A stretch of DNA of 64,000 nucleotides from Alphaproteobacteria bacterium MarineAlpha5_Bin5 (GTDB lineage Bacteria > Pseudomonadota > Alphaproteobacteria > HIMB59 > GCA-002718135). The notes below the pieces were generated by a model. The model saw nothing but the letters and a program-made list of their open reading frames with translations, did not search any database and was not told the origin of the DNA. Shown one piece after another: positions 32,734 through 45,399 of this stretch (its first letter is position 1; the number at the start of each line of letters is the position of its first letter). Made by a program: the position numbers and the translations under genes. The stretch lies in the NCBI GenBank assembly GCA_002938205.1, contig PTKZ01000005.1, positions 16,317-80,316 on the forward strand, written 5' to 3'.

Positions 32734-34812
32734 ATGTATAGAGTAGCAACAGATGTTGGAGGGACATTTACAGATTTAGTTTATTTTGAAATAGATCAAT
32801 CAACAGGAAAAGCTCTTAAAATAAAGACAGCTAAAAGCGATACAACTCCAAGTAGTTATGAAAAAGGTGTATTTGATACAATTAATAAAGTTAATGTTAA
32901 TATTGAAAAATCTATTTTTTTTGCCCATGGAACAACAGTAGTTATTAATTCAATAACTGAAAGAAAAGGTGTTTTAACAGGATTAATTACAACGCAAGGT
33001 TTTAGGGATAGTATTGAAATTGCTAGAGGAGACAGACCCGATTTTTTTAATTTGAGATATCAAAAACCAAAACCATTTGTTTCTCGATATCTTAGAGCGG
33101 AAGTTCCAGGAAGAATAGATTTTTTAGGAAAAGAGTTAATCCCTTTAGACTTAGCTAATTTAGATTCAATATTAGAAAGTTTTAAAAAACATAAAGTTCA
33201 GTCAATTGCTGTTTGCTTAATTCATTCATACGCAAATTCATCTCATGAAAAAAAAGTTGTCGAACATATAAAATCGAGCTGGCCAGAAATAGATGTTGTA
33301 GCTTCTCATCAAATAACAAGGGAATGGAGAGAATATGAGAGAACAAATACTACAGCTTTATGTGCGTATGTTAAACCAATAGCAAGAAATTATTTGGACA
33401 AATTAAATAAAAGATTAATAGAATCAAATTTTAAAGGGAATCCATATGTAATGCAATCAAATGGCGGTATTGATACTTTTGAATCTACAAAAAATATACC
33501 ATTAACAATGATAGAATCAGGACCAACAAGTGGGGTTTTAGGTGCTGCTGAATTAGGTAAATTAATAAATGAAAAAAATATTATTACTTTAGATGTTGGA
33601 GGAACAACTGCTAAATGCTCTCTTATAGAAAGTGGAAATGTAAAAATTAATACAAATTATTGGATTGAAAAAAATCGTTTATCAGCTGGTTATCCGGTAA
33701 TGCTACCTGTTGTGGATATTGTAGAAATTGGAAATGGAGGAGGAAGTATTGCATGGGTGGACAATTATAATAAATTACATGTTGGTCCTCAAAGCGCTGG
33801 TGCAGACCCTGGACCAGTTGCTTATGGTAAGGGAGGTACTTTAATAACAACAACGGATGCAAATTTGATTACAAACAGAATTAATCAAAAATATTTTTGT
33901 GGAGGTGAAATTGAAGCAGATATGAAAGGAGTAAATAATAATATCGAATCTCTGTCCAAAAAATTGAAATTTACAAATGAAGAAACTGCAAGAGGCATTA
34001 TTCGAATAGCTAATAATAACATGATAAATGCCTTAAAATTAGTATCTGTAAATAAAGGTTATGACCCAAGAGAATTTACTTTGGTAGCTTTTGGGGGAGG
34101 GGGAGGTATGCACGCAACTTCTCTTGCTAAAGAGTTAAATATCCCAAAAGTAATTATACCAGTTAATTCATCTGTCTTTTCTGCATGGGGAATGCTGATG
34201 AGTGATTTAAGAAGAGATTATATTTTAACCAAATTAACAACAATGAATGAAGATGCGGCTGATGTTTTAAATAAAACTTTTAATGATATGGAGAGCCAAG
34301 CAATAGCGAGCTTTAATAAAGAAAATATTTCAAAAGATTTAATTTCCTTCCAAAGATTTGGTAGTTTTAGATATTTAGGGCAAGATCATTCTGTTGAAAT
34401 TTCTGTTGATAATTTAAACTTTGATAAAAATTCAATTGAAAAAATAATTAATGATTTTCATAATCAATATGAAAAAGAATTTACCTATAGATTAGATAGT
34501 CAAGTTGATATGATTCAGTTTCATTTAGTTGCTTTTGCAAAAATTGATAAACCAGATCTGCAAGTGAGAGAAAAAACAGGAATTCCAATAGAAAAAACAA
34601 TTAAAGAAAAGAGAAAGGTTGATTTTGATCAAATGGGTATACATAACTCCAATATTTATGACTTTGATTTATTAGAGCCTGAAATGGAATTTAATGGTCC
34701 TGCAATTGTTGAAGATCCCAGTACTACTGTTGTAATTTTTCCTGATCAAAAATGTAAAGTAGATGACTATGCTAATTTACACATTTCAATTTTTGGAGAA
34801 AAGAATGAATAA
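32734..34812 (+). CDS. Hydantoinase A/oxoprolinase family protein (HyuA-2)
   Basis: RVATDVGGTFTDLVY, HGTTVVINSITERKG, ITLDVGGTTAKCSLI, VAFGGGGGMHA. Confidence 0.93.
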   Translation: MYRVATDVGGTFTDLVYFEIDQSTGKALKIKTAKSDTTPSSYEKGVFDTINKVNVNIEKSIFFAHGTTVVINSITERKGVLTGLITTQGFRDSIEIARGDRPDFFNLRYQKPKPFVSRYLRAEVPGRIDFLGKELIPLDLANLDSILESFKKHKVQSIAVCLIHSYANSSHEKKVVEHIKSSWPEIDVVASHQITREWREYERTNTTALCAYVKPIARNYLDKLNKRLIESNFKGNPYVMQSNGGIDTFESTKNIPLTMIESGPTSGVLGAAELGKLINEKNIITLDVGGTTAKCSLIESGNVKINTNYWIEKNRLSAGYPVMLPVVDIVEIGNGGGSIAWVDNYNKLHVGPQSAGADPGPVAYGKGGTLITTTDANLITNRINQKYFCGGEIEADMKGVNNNIESLSKKLKFTNEETARGIIRIANNNMINALKLVSVNKGYDPREFTLVAFGGGGGMHATSLAKELNIPKVIIPVNSSVFSAWGMLMSDLRRDYILTKLTTMNEDAADVLNKTFNDMESQAIASFNKENISKDLISFQRFGSFRYLGQDHSVEISVDNLNFDKNSIEKIINDFHNQYEKEFTYRLDSQVDMIQFHLVAFAKIDKPDLQVREKTGIPIEKTIKEKRKVDFDQMGIHNSNIYDFDLLEPEMEFNGPAIVEDPSTTVVIFPDQKCKVDDYANLHISIFGEKNE

Positions 34813-36463
34813 ATTGAACATAGATCCAATTACATCTGAAATTATTCAAAGCTCTTTACAGGCTGCATGTGATGAAATGTTTGTTGCAATGAGAAAAACT
34901 GCAATGAGTTCAATTATTTATGAAGTTTTAGATTTTGGTACTGCTGTAACAGACTCCAAAGGTAATATTGCTGCTTCAGGAGCTGGTATTCCTGCCTTCA
35001 TAGCCATGTGTGATAAAGCTGTTCAAGCCGTTATTAAAAAATATGATGATTCTGAAATTAAAGAAGGAGATGTTTTTGCAACTAATGATCCTTATAATGG
35101 TGGAGTTACACATTTAAATGATGTTATAGTAGTAATGCCTGTATTTTCTGGAGATGAAAAAATTGCTTGGACAGCAAATATTGCTCATTGGCCCGATCTT
35201 GGTGGAATGGCACCAGGTGGAATTTCTGCAGATGCTAAAGAAATATTTCAAGAAGGACTTCAATTACCTGTTATTAAAATGATTAGTGAAGGTAAACCTA
35301 TTCAATCTGTCATTGATATTATTACTGCCAATAGTCGTGTTCCACAATATACGCTTGGAGATATGTGGGCAGCAATAGCATCAATAAGAGTTGGAGAAAA
35401 AAGAATTAAGGATATAGCTTCTAAATACGGAAAAGATACTTTTAAGCAATCAGTTCAACTTTTCATGGATTATGGAGAAAATGCTTCCTTAGATGCTTTA
35501 TCTAAATTACCGCATGGTAAATTTCATGGAGAGGATTTACTTGATGATGGTAGGAAAATTCAAGTTGATGTAACCATAAATGAAAAAGAGTTTATAGTTG
35601 ATTTAAGAAATAATCCTGCGCAAGATGAAGGTCCTAATAATGCTTCTTATGATGGAACAGTTGTATCCGCACAAATGGCATTCAAAGGTATAACCTCAAG
35701 TGATTTTGTATGCAATGCAGGAACTTTTCGTCCATTAAAAGTCATATGTGATGAAGGTTCTATGTTTAATCCAGTTAGACCAGCAGCTCAAGGTATATAT
35801 TATGAAACAGACATAAGATCTTATGATTTAATTTGGAAAACTATTTCACACTTAAATCCAGATAAATCTTCTGCAGGAAGCTTTGCCTCTATTTGTGGAA
35901 CTTTTATGGGTGGACAACATCCTGATACTGGAGCTACATTTATTATTATAGAGCCTCAGGTAGGTGGCTGGGGAGCAAGTAGTGTAAGTGATGGATGTAA
36001 TGCTAATTTTTCTGCGTTTCACGGAGATACATTTAATACACCTGCAGAAATTTCAGAAGCGCGCCATGGTGTTTACGTTGATCAAATGAGACTAACTGAT
36101 GAAGATGGTGGTGAAGGAAAATTTAGAGGAGGGAAAGGAATTGTCATGGATTATAGAGTCAGATCTAAAAATGCTTGGGTATCTGTTGCCTATACCAGAT
36201 CAAAAAGTCTTCCCTGGCCTTTAGATGGAGGTAATGAAGGAGGGTCAAATTATATTGAAATTATAAGAAAAAATGGAAAAAAAGAAAAATACTCAGTAGT
36301 TACAGGACTCTCCCTAGAACCTAATGACGTAGTAAGAATTCATACAGGAAATGGCGGAGGATGCGGTAACCCTAAGGAAAGAGATCGTAATCTTATAAAA
36401 GAAGATTTACTTAATGAATACATAACTAAAGAACAAGCTCAAAAATTTTATAACTTCAAATAA
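34805..36463 (+). CDS. Hydantoinase B/oxoprolinase family protein (HyuB-3)
   Basis: DPITSEIIQSSLQAACDEMFVAMRKTAMS, NDPYNGGVTHLNDV; ATG 34805 preceded by GGAGAAA. Confidence 0.92.
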   Translation: MNKLNIDPITSEIIQSSLQAACDEMFVAMRKTAMSSIIYEVLDFGTAVTDSKGNIAASGAGIPAFIAMCDKAVQAVIKKYDDSEIKEGDVFATNDPYNGGVTHLNDVIVVMPVFSGDEKIAWTANIAHWPDLGGMAPGGISADAKEIFQEGLQLPVIKMISEGKPIQSVIDIITANSRVPQYTLGDMWAAIASIRVGEKRIKDIASKYGKDTFKQSVQLFMDYGENASLDALSKLPHGKFHGEDLLDDGRKIQVDVTINEKEFIVDLRNNPAQDEGPNNASYDGTVVSAQMAFKGITSSDFVCNAGTFRPLKVICDEGSMFNPVRPAAQGIYYETDIRSYDLIWKTISHLNPDKSSAGSFASICGTFMGGQHPDTGATFIIIEPQVGGWGASSVSDGCNANFSAFHGDTFNTPAEISEARHGVYVDQMRLTDEDGGEGKFRGGKGIVMDYRVRSKNAWVSVAYTRSKSLPWPLDGGNEGGSNYIEIIRKNGKKEKYSVVTGLSLEPNDVVRIHTGNGGGCGNPKERDRNLIKEDLLNEYITKEQAQKFYNFK

Positions 36464-36502
36464 CAATTTATTTTTTGTTAATATTAATCAAAAATATTAT
36501 AT

Positions 36503-37609
36503 TTATAAAATTGTAAACAAAGGTTTGCCTAATTTTTTTTCATTTACTGTAAGCCCCAATCCAAATTTATCCGATGCTACAAAATTACCATTTTTTCTTT
36601 GAGGTGAATCTTTAGAATAATTTATTTTATTATAGCTATTAAAATCAGTTGATGAAAAACGATATTTTTCAGGAGTGCTGTGAGCAAGATGTGATATTGC
36701 TGAAGTTGCAATATCTCCTCCCCAAGAATCTTCAATTGTCATTGCTATTCCTAATTCAACGCACAAATCACGCAACAATCTACTTTTAGTTAATCCTCCA
36801 ATTTTGCTTATTTTGATATTTATTAAATCCATAGCTTTATCATTATAAGCTTTTAATAATGCATCTACGGAATCTATTGTTTCATCTAAAATAAAAGGTT
36901 TATTCGTTTTTTTTCTAACTGATAAATTTTCTACATAAGAAATACAAGGTTGTTCAATATAAATATTTAAGTCTTTTGTTGCATTAATAACATTTAAAGC
37001 GTCATGCATTAACCACCCTGTATTAGCATCTGCAACTAAGACATCATTTTTATTTAAAATAGATCTTACAAGCTTTATTCTTTCAATATCTTCATCTGGC
37101 TTGCCACCTACTTTTAGTTGAAATTTTTTATAACCTTCTTTTTTGTATTTCTTAACTTTTTTTGACATCTGTTTAGAATCTTCTTGCGATATTGCTCTGT
37201 ACAATTCTACATGTTTGCCAAATTTACCTCCCAATATTTTCCAAAGTGGTTGCTTAGTATATTTTCCTAATATATCCCAACAAGCCATATCAATTGGCGA
37301 TTTTACATAATTATGACCCTTTAAGTGTCTGTCCATTTGTTGATTAATATCATTAAGATTAGTAGGATCTTTGCCAATGAGAGATTTTCCAATTTTTTTA
37401 ATACCAGTTCTCACCCCTTCTGGATAAGCTGGTAAATATGCTGGCCCAAGTGTACATACTTCTCCAAATCCAATAATATGTTTATTTGTATTAATTTTAA
37501 CTATAGTTGAATCGAAAACTGACACAGAATTTTGATGGGACCAATTATAACTTCCTTCCTTCAAAGGTAAGTCTAACTTATAAACTTCTATAGAATCAAT
37601 TTTAATCAT
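36503..37609 (-). CDS. Enolase-superfamily enzyme, mandelate racemase/muconate-lactonizing subgroup
   Basis: KFQLKVGG, VADANTGW, YIEQPC, FILDETID motif series. Confidence 0.85.
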   Translation of the reverse strand: MIKIDSIEVYKLDLPLKEGSYNWSHQNSVSVFDSTIVKINTNKHIIGFGEVCTLGPAYLPAYPEGVRTGIKKIGKSLIGKDPTNLNDINQQMDRHLKGHNYVKSPIDMACWDILGKYTKQPLWKILGGKFGKHVELYRAISQEDSKQMSKKVKKYKKEGYKKFQLKVGGKPDEDIERIKLVRSILNKNDVLVADANTGWLMHDALNVINATKDLNIYIEQPCISYVENLSVRKKTNKPFILDETIDSVDALLKAYNDKAMDLINIKISKIGGLTKSRLLRDLCVELGIAMTIEDSWGGDIATSAISHLAHSTPEKYRFSSTDFNSYNKINYSKDSPQRKNGNFVASDKFGLGLTVNEKKLGKPLFTIL

Positions 37610-37760
37610 TTCTATACTTCTACAACTATTTCACTTATCTAAACATTAATATTTAATACTAAAAAAATTAATATCCATAGATTTAGTAGTTAAAATTACT
37701 AAAAAAACACCAATAATTATTTTTAAAGTGGAAAAGTTAAAAAAGACTATTATTTAAAAA

Positions 37761-38158
37761 TTAAATCTTTTCATAAAATGAAGAATTTAAAGCATCAACT
37801 TTTGCCTTAGCAACTAATAGTTGATTTTTTGAATCTGCTGAATCTTTATTTTCTAATTCCTGCATTTCTTTTTCAATTGAATTTTTATCTAATGTGTTCA
37901 TTTCATCAACACCTTCTGCAAGAACAATGCATTTTTCAGGATTAATTTCAACAAAACCACCAGCGACAAAGAATGACTTCAGTAAATTCTTATCTTCTCC
38001 ATAGATCATTATACGACCTGGTCTAAGAGATGATAATACTTTGCTGTGACCGGGAAGTACACCAATATCGCCATCCTTTCCTGGAACAATAATCATTCCA
38101 ACATCATCATTAAAGATGAGTTTTTCAGGGGAAACTAAATCAAAATTTATTTTTGCCA

Positions 38159-38159
<1 letters not shown>
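37761..38159 (-). CDS. atpC: ATP synthase F1 epsilon subunit
   Basis: INFDLVSPEKLIFNDDVGMIIVPGKDGDIGVLPGHSKVL; end of atp operon. Confidence 0.95.
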
Positions 38160-39595
<1,436 letters not shown>

Positions 39596-40495
39596 TTAAA
39601 CTGATTCAGCCCCTGAAATAATTTCAATTAATTCTTTTGTTATAAACGCTTGTCGTGTTCTATTATATTTTAAAGTTAAACTATCTATCATTTCACCTGC
39701 ATTTCGAGTAGCATTATCCATCGCTGCCATACGAGCACCTTGTTCTCCAGCATCACTTTCTAACAATACTTTAAAAATCTGAATAGATACATTTTTAGGT
39801 AGTAAATCTTGAAGAATTGTTTCTTCATCAGGTTCATAAGCATAAATTGCATTTGTTGATGTTTCTTCATTTGAAGTTTTTTTATCGTCAGAAGAACTTG
39901 AAACATCTAGTGGTATAAGTTGTTGTTGTGTTACTTCTTGAGTAATAGCAGACTTAAATTTGTTGAAAACAAGAATACATTTATCAAATTTACCTTCAAA
40001 ATATAATTCTTGTAATTTCGTTGAAATAGAAAAGGCTGCTTCATAACCCGTACTTGAAACATTCATATCTACAAAGCTCTCAATAATTTTATCTTTCATT
40101 ACGCGGTTAAAAAAATCTCTAGTCTTTTTTCCAACTGGTAATAATTGAACTTTCTTATTTTGAGACTCAAGAGATTGAATTAATTTGTAAGTTTCTTTAT
40201 TAATACTACTATTAAAGCCTCCGCATAAGCCTCTATCAGCACTTACTGGTACGATAATATAATTTTGATCATTTCCTGTGCCTGTTAAAAGTTTAATTAT
40301 ACCTTCACCAGATGCTGCGGATGAGGCTAAAGATGATAACATTTCTTCCAAACGTGAAGAGTAAGGACGTGCCGCCTCAGCCTTTTCTTGTGAACGACGC
40401 AGTTTACTAGCAGCAACCATTTTCATAGCAGAAGTTATTTTTTTTGTAGATCCAACAGAATTAATCTGCATTTTTATATCTTTAAGGCTTGGCAT
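39596..40495 (-). CDS. atpG: ATP synthase F1 gamma subunit
   Basis: MPSLKDIKMQINSVGSTKKITSAMKMVAASKLRR; SDRGLCGGFN. Confidence 0.97.
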   Translation of the reverse strand: MPSLKDIKMQINSVGSTKKITSAMKMVAASKLRRSQEKAEAARPYSSRLEEMLSSLASSAASGEGIIKLLTGTGNDQNYIIVPVSADRGLCGGFNSSINKETYKLIQSLESQNKKVQLLPVGKKTRDFFNRVMKDKIIESFVDMNVSSTGYEAAFSISTKLQELYFEGKFDKCILVFNKFKSAITQEVTQQQLIPLDVSSSSDDKKTSNEETSTNAIYAYEPDEETILQDLLPKNVSIQIFKVLLESDAGEQGARMAAMDNATRNAGEMIDSLTLKYNRTRQAFITKELIEIISGAESV

Positions 40496-40498
40496 AAA

Positions 40499-42034
40499 TT
40501 AATTAGTTGAAAATTTCTCTACCAATCCATCAAGAATAGATTTTAGTTTGTCGTCGTTATCTTTGGATAGCTCTTTTTCATTAGCTATTGATTCTAGTAA
40601 ATCGGTATGATTAGATCGAATCTCTGTTAGAGCTTCAGATTCAAAACGAACAACATCGTTAACTCCTATTTTGTCCAAGTATCCTCTAACACCCGCATAG
40701 ATTGAAACTACTTGTTCTGGGACTGTTAATGGTGAATATTGACCTTGTTTTAAAATCTCAACTAGACGGGCACCACGATCCAATAATTGTTTAGTAGAAG
40801 CATCCAAATCAGATGCAAACTGAGCAAATGCTGCCATTTCACGATACTGGGCTAATTCTAATTTAACTGGACCAGCAATTTTTTTCATTGCTTTTGTTTG
40901 AGCAGCAGATCCAACTCGACTAACGGATAATCCAACATTAATTGCAGGACGTATTCCCGCAAAAAATAAATTGGTCTCCAAGAATATTTGTCCGTCCGTA
41001 ATTGAAATAACATTTGTTGGAATGTAAGCAGATAAATCACCAGCTTGAGTTTCAATAACGGGAAGAGCTGTCAAACTTCCTCCACCGTGTTCTTCACTCA
41101 TCTTAGCAGCTCTTTCTAGAAGACGACTATGAATATAAAAAACATCACCTGGATAAGCTTCTCGTCCTGGTGGTCGTCTTAAGAGTAATGACATTTGCCT
41201 ATAAGCAACAGCTTGTTTTGATAAGTCGTCATAAACTATTAAACCATGCATGCCGTTGTCTCTAAAAAATTCACCCATTGTGCATCCTGTATAAGCAGAT
41301 AAAAATTGAAGAGGAGCTGGTTCAGAAGCAGTTGCAGATACAACAATTGTATATTCCATTGCACCATTATCTTCTAATGTTTTCACAATCTGAGCAACTG
41401 TTGATCTTTTTTGACCAATAGCAACATAAATACAGTATAACTTTTCTTTTTCATTTGTAGATTTATTAACTGTCTTTTGATTAAGAATGGTATCTATAGC
41501 AACAGCAGTCTTACCAGTTTGTCTATCACCAATAATTAATTCTCTTTGACCTCTGCCAATGGGAACTAAAGCATCAAGTGCTTTAATGCCAGTTTGCATA
41601 GGTTCTGAAACACTTTGGCGTGGAATAATTCCTGGTGCTTTTAATTCAATTCTTCTTCTATTTGTAGATTGTATTGGTCCCTTACCATCAATGGGATTAC
41701 CTAACCCATCTACAACACGACCTAACAATTCTTTACCTACCGGTACATCAACAATCTCTCCAGTACGCTTAACTGTATCACCTTCTTTAATACCTGTATC
41801 ATCTCCAAAAATAGAAACACCAACATTATCCATCTCAAGATTAAGAGCCATACCTTTAACACCACCTGGAAATTCAACCATTTCACCAGCCTGAACTTGA
41901 TCCAAGCCATAAACACGCGCAATTCCATCTCCAACACTTAGTACTGTACCAACTTCTGCTACATCAGCCTTTGTTTCAAAATTTGCAATTTGATCTTTAA
42001 TAACTGATGAAATTTCTGCTGCTTTTATTTCCAT
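40499..42034 (-). CDS. atpA: ATP synthase F1 alpha subunit
   Basis: [42 protein letters not shown]. Confidence 0.98.
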   Translation of the reverse strand: MEIKAAEISSVIKDQIANFETKADVAEVGTVLSVGDGIARVYGLDQVQAGEMVEFPGGVKGMALNLEMDNVGVSIFGDDTGIKEGDTVKRTGEIVDVPVGKELLGRVVDGLGNPIDGKGPIQSTNRRRIELKAPGIIPRQSVSEPMQTGIKALDALVPIGRGQRELIIGDRQTGKTAVAIDTILNQKTVNKSTNEKEKLYCIYVAIGQKRSTVAQIVKTLEDNGAMEYTIVVSATASEPAPLQFLSAYTGCTMGEFFRDNGMHGLIVYDDLSKQAVAYRQMSLLLRRPPGREAYPGDVFYIHSRLLERAAKMSEEHGGGSLTALPVIETQAGDLSAYIPTNVISITDGQIFLETNLFFAGIRPAINVGLSVSRVGSAAQTKAMKKIAGPVKLELAQYREMAAFAQFASDLDASTKQLLDRGARLVEILKQGQYSPLTVPEQVVSIYAGVRGYLDKIGVNDVVRFESEALTEIRSNHTDLLESIANEKELSKDNDDKLKSILDGLVEKFSTN

Positions 42035-42591
42035 TACGCCCCCTTAATTGCGATCTTTAGTTTATTAATTTTATTTATTAGTGAAGTATCAATCATTTTT
42101 GAACCTACTTTAACAATTAATCCTCCTATAATATTTTTATCAACATCAAAATTTAATGAAAGTTTATCTCCCAAAATATTTTTCAATTGATTTGTAATGT
42201 TAGTTTTCTGCTCATCATTTAATTTATCTGCTGAAGTAACATCAGCTAGTACATCTCCCCTTTTTTGAGAATTAATATTTATAAATTGACTAATTATAGA
42301 AGCAAGATTAGAAAATCTTTTATTTTTTTCAAGAACTTTTAGAAAAGTTGAAGTTAGTTTGTTTGCATTAATTTTTAGCAACAACTTATCTAAGATACTA
42401 AGTTTATCTTGAGAACTAACTAAGGGACTTTTAATAACTAGATTCAAATCTTTATTTTCTTTTAATAATTTTTTTAATAAAGAAAGATCACTTAAAACAG
42501 GATCGACCAATTTTTTTTCTGAAGCTAAATCATATAAAGCAGAAGCATATCTATCTGATATTAGATCTCCAGAAGCTAATTGTGATGTCAT
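42034..42591 (-). CDS. atpH: ATP synthase F1 delta subunit
   Basis: Position at head of atp[39 protein letters not shown]. Confidence 0.94.
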   Translation of the reverse strand: MTSQLASGDLISDRYASALYDLASEKKLVDPVLSDLSLLKKLLKENKDLNLVIKSPLVSSQDKLSILDKLLLKINANKLTSTFLKVLEKNKRFSNLASIISQFININSQKRGDVLADVTSADKLNDEQKTNITNQLKNILGDKLSLNFDVDKNIIGGLIVKVGSKMIDTSLINKINKLKIAIKGA

Positions 42592-42713
42592 CTTATAAGT
42601 CTCCGTTATAGGAATTGAGAAAGGGTCTTACCATATCAGAAAAAGTAGGTAAACTCTCAGTTTATGTGGCAAATATGTTAATTTGGTTAATTTGTAAAAC
42701 AATTGTGGGTAAA

Positions 42714-44666
42714 TCATAAAAATGAGTAGGGATCAACATCAATAACTAGTTTTATTGACGAAGGTATCTTTAATGAAGCAATCATTTCCTTGGTAACTAA
42801 ATTAAGATTTTTTCTACTTTTTCCCTTCATAAGTATCCGGTATCTATATTGCCCTCTAAGCAGATTTAAAGGAGCTTCAACTGGGCCCAAAATATCAATA
42901 TTTTTTACATTTGATTTTATTTGCGTTAATTTTAATGCATATTTTTCCACATTCGATTTTGATGGTCCAGAAATAATTATTGAAGTCATGCACCCAAAAG
43001 GAGGAATCGCAAATTGTTTTCTTTCTTCTAAAGCATTATTAATAAATGTATCTCGATCTCTTTTTTCAATGGATTGAATAATATTTTGTTCAGGATAATA
43101 AGTTTGGATCATTACTTTACCTTTTTGTTTTGTGCGACCAGCTCTTCCACTTACTTGCTGTAACAAGTTATATGTTTTTTCTATAGCTCTTAAATCACCT
43201 CCAAAAAGTCCAGCATCTGCATCCACGACTCCTACAAAAGATAAATTTGGGAAATCATATCCTTTAGCCATAATTTGCGTTGCAACTATTACATCAATTT
43301 TTTTGTTTGAAAAACTTTCAATCAATTTTTTTATTTTTGCAGGTGAATTAACAATATCGCTCGACATAACTTCAATTATTATCTTTGGAAAAAGAGAATG
43401 TAATTCTTCTGCTACACGTTCAACGCCAGGACCAATAAATTTAATACTATCTTTATTGTTACATTTTGGACATTGTGTAGTAGGCAATTGAATAGTACCA
43501 CAATGATGACATAATAAACGATTTTTTTTCTGATGCATCACAAGCCAAGAAGAGCATTGTTCACACTGATGTCTAAATCCACATTCAGTACACAAACTTA
43601 AAGGAGAATAACCACGCCTATTTAAAAAAACTAATGCTTGCTCCTTTTTATCTAAGCATTTTTGAATTTCTTTTGTCATTAAAGAAGAAATCCAGGTATT
43701 TTTTCCTAATTTATTTTTTGTTAAATCAATAAGCTCTACATTTGGTAAAGGGATACCCGAAAACTGTTCTGATAAAAAAATATGATTATACTTGCCAACT
43801 CTTACATTATTTATTGTTTCTAAAGAAGGTGTCGCTGAAGTTAAAATGAGGCCACATCTAAGAATTTTTGACCGAACAACGGCAAGATCTCGTGCTTGAT
43901 ACCGAATATTATCTTCCTGTTTATAAGATGGATCATGTTCCTCATCGATAGTTATAATTCCAAGATTAGTAAAAGGAAGAAATAAACTAGAACGAGCACC
44001 AATAACGATTAATGGTTGTCCTAAATAACAACGATGCCAAATTTCTTTTCTTTTTTTTGGTGAAATTTTGGAATGCCATATATCAACATCTATGCCAAAG
44101 CGTTTATTAAAACGTTGTTCTAGTTGTGGGGTTAAACTAATTTCAGGGACCATTATTAATATTTGTTTTTCTTGCTTTATGTATTTTTCAATAAGATCAA
44201 AATAAACTTCTGTTTTACCAGAACCGGTTACTCCTTCTAAAACAATAGGTTTATGTGAGGTATTTAATAATTTAATGATATTTTTTTTTGCTTTTAATTG
44301 CTCCTGATTTAATTTTACTTTCTTAATATTAAAAACATTTTTTTCTTCATTATTAAATTTGTAATTTACTACATCTTTGTTAATTAAAAATAATTTTAGC
44401 ACTAACCCTAATGGCGCTAGAGTATAATTATGTATCCATTTGATAAAATCTAACGTAAATTTATTTAATTTTATATTATTAATAACTGTATTAATTTGTT
44501 TTATTTTATATTTAGGCTTAACAACATTTATATTCCAAACAATTCCAACTTCTAATTTTTTCCCAAATGGCACAATAACAACTTGACCTTCTGTAATTGT
44601 ATGATCCTTTGTTTCATAAGTAAAAACCTGATCAAATGGTTTAGTAACAATAATATTGCAATACAT
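42714..44666 (-). CDS. priA: Primosomal protein N' (replication restart helicase)
   Basis: GVTGSGKTEVYF, DEEHDPSYKQ, zinc-binding cysteines, QVSGRAGR. Confidence 0.96.
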   Translation of the reverse strand: MYCNIIVTKPFDQVFTYETKDHTITEGQVVIVPFGKKLEVGIVWNINVVKPKYKIKQINTVINNIKLNKFTLDFIKWIHNYTLAPLGLVLKLFLINKDVVNYKFNNEEKNVFNIKKVKLNQEQLKAKKNIIKLLNTSHKPIVLEGVTGSGKTEVYFDLIEKYIKQEKQILIMVPEISLTPQLEQRFNKRFGIDVDIWHSKISPKKRKEIWHRCYLGQPLIVIGARSSLFLPFTNLGIITIDEEHDPSYKQEDNIRYQARDLAVVRSKILRCGLILTSATPSLETINNVRVGKYNHIFLSEQFSGIPLPNVELIDLTKNKLGKNTWISSLMTKEIQKCLDKKEQALVFLNRRGYSPLSLCTECGFRHQCEQCSSWLVMHQKKNRLLCHHCGTIQLPTTQCPKCNNKDSIKFIGPGVERVAEELHSLFPKIIIEVMSSDIVNSPAKIKKLIESFSNKKIDVIVATQIMAKGYDFPNLSFVGVVDADAGLFGGDLRAIEKTYNLLQQVSGRAGRTKQKGKVMIQTYYPEQNIIQSIEKRDRDTFINNALEERKQFAIPPFGCMTSIIISGPSKSNVEKYALKLTQIKSNVKNIDILGPVEAPLNLLRGQYRYRILMKGKSRKNLNLVTKEMIASLKIPSSIKLVIDVDPYSFL

Positions 44667-44736
44667 TAGGCGAATTTAGTTTAATATTTCATAATCTTAA
44701 CTTTTTAAATATCACGTATATGATATACAGCAATCA

Positions 44737-45399
44737 ATGAAATTTTTTGTTGATACAGCCGATATAAAGCAAATTGAAGAATTAATACCGACAGGCTTTG
44801 TGGATGGAGTTACAACAAACCCTTCATTGATTGCAAAAAATGGGGATGATATGGCAAAAACTATTAAAGCCATTTGTTCAATTGTTTCAGGGCCTGTCAG
44901 TGCAGAAGTTACTGCTACAGATTTTGATTCTATGCTTGAAGAGGGTAAATATTTAGCATCATTGGCAAAAAATGTAGCTGTTAAAGTGCCGTTAACTATG
45001 CATGGATTAAAAGTATGTAAAGCACTTAGAGAACAAGATACAAAAGTAAATGTAACCTTATGTTTTTCTGCTACGCAAGCTCTATTGGCAGCAAAAGCAG
45101 GGGCTTCTTTCATATCACCATTTGTAGGTAGATTAGACGATATTGGTGAAAAAGGAATGGATTTAATTGAAGATATTGTTGTTATTTATGAAAATTATGG
45201 ATTTGAGACAGAAGTTCTTGTTGCATCTGTTCGCACTTCTCAACATGTTATTGATGCTGCAGTTATTGGTGCTCATGTGGCAACTCTTCCTCCAAAAGTT
45301 ATCCATGAACTCTATGAACATCCTCTAACTAAAAAAGGACTTGATGCTTTTTTAGATGATTGGAAAAAAACTGGTCAATCAATTTTACCTAAAAAATAA
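44737..45399 (+). CDS. Fructose-6-phosphate aldolase/transaldolase-like protein
   Basis: [42 protein letters not shown]. Confidence 0.93.
   Translation: MKFFVDTADIKQIEELIPTGFVDGVTTNPSLIAKNGDDMAKTIKAICSIVSGPVSAEVTATDFDSMLEEGKYLASLAKNVAVKVPLTMHGLKVCKALREQDTKVNVTLCFSATQALLAAKAGASFISPFVGRLDDIGEKGMDLIEDIVVIYENYGFETEVLVASVRTSQHVIDAAVIGAHVATLPPKVIHELYEHPLTKKGLDAFLDDWKKTGQSILPKK

Noticed and set aside
13181-37609. Mobile genomic island
   Set aside because: Accessory-looking content, but no integrase, transposase, tRNA target or flanking direct repeats were seen, and AT content looks similar to the flanks.
44712-45113. Antisense ORF (133 aa) opposite the transaldolase gene
   Set aside because: Lies wholly on the opposite strand of a strongly supported conserved gene; typical shadow ORF. 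The same reasoning applied to other nested ORFs (e.g. 1203-1394 -, 5315-5578 -, 13737-14132 +, 14697-15083 +, 17323-17991 +, 41559-41894 +, 52409-52756 +, 55771-56097 +).
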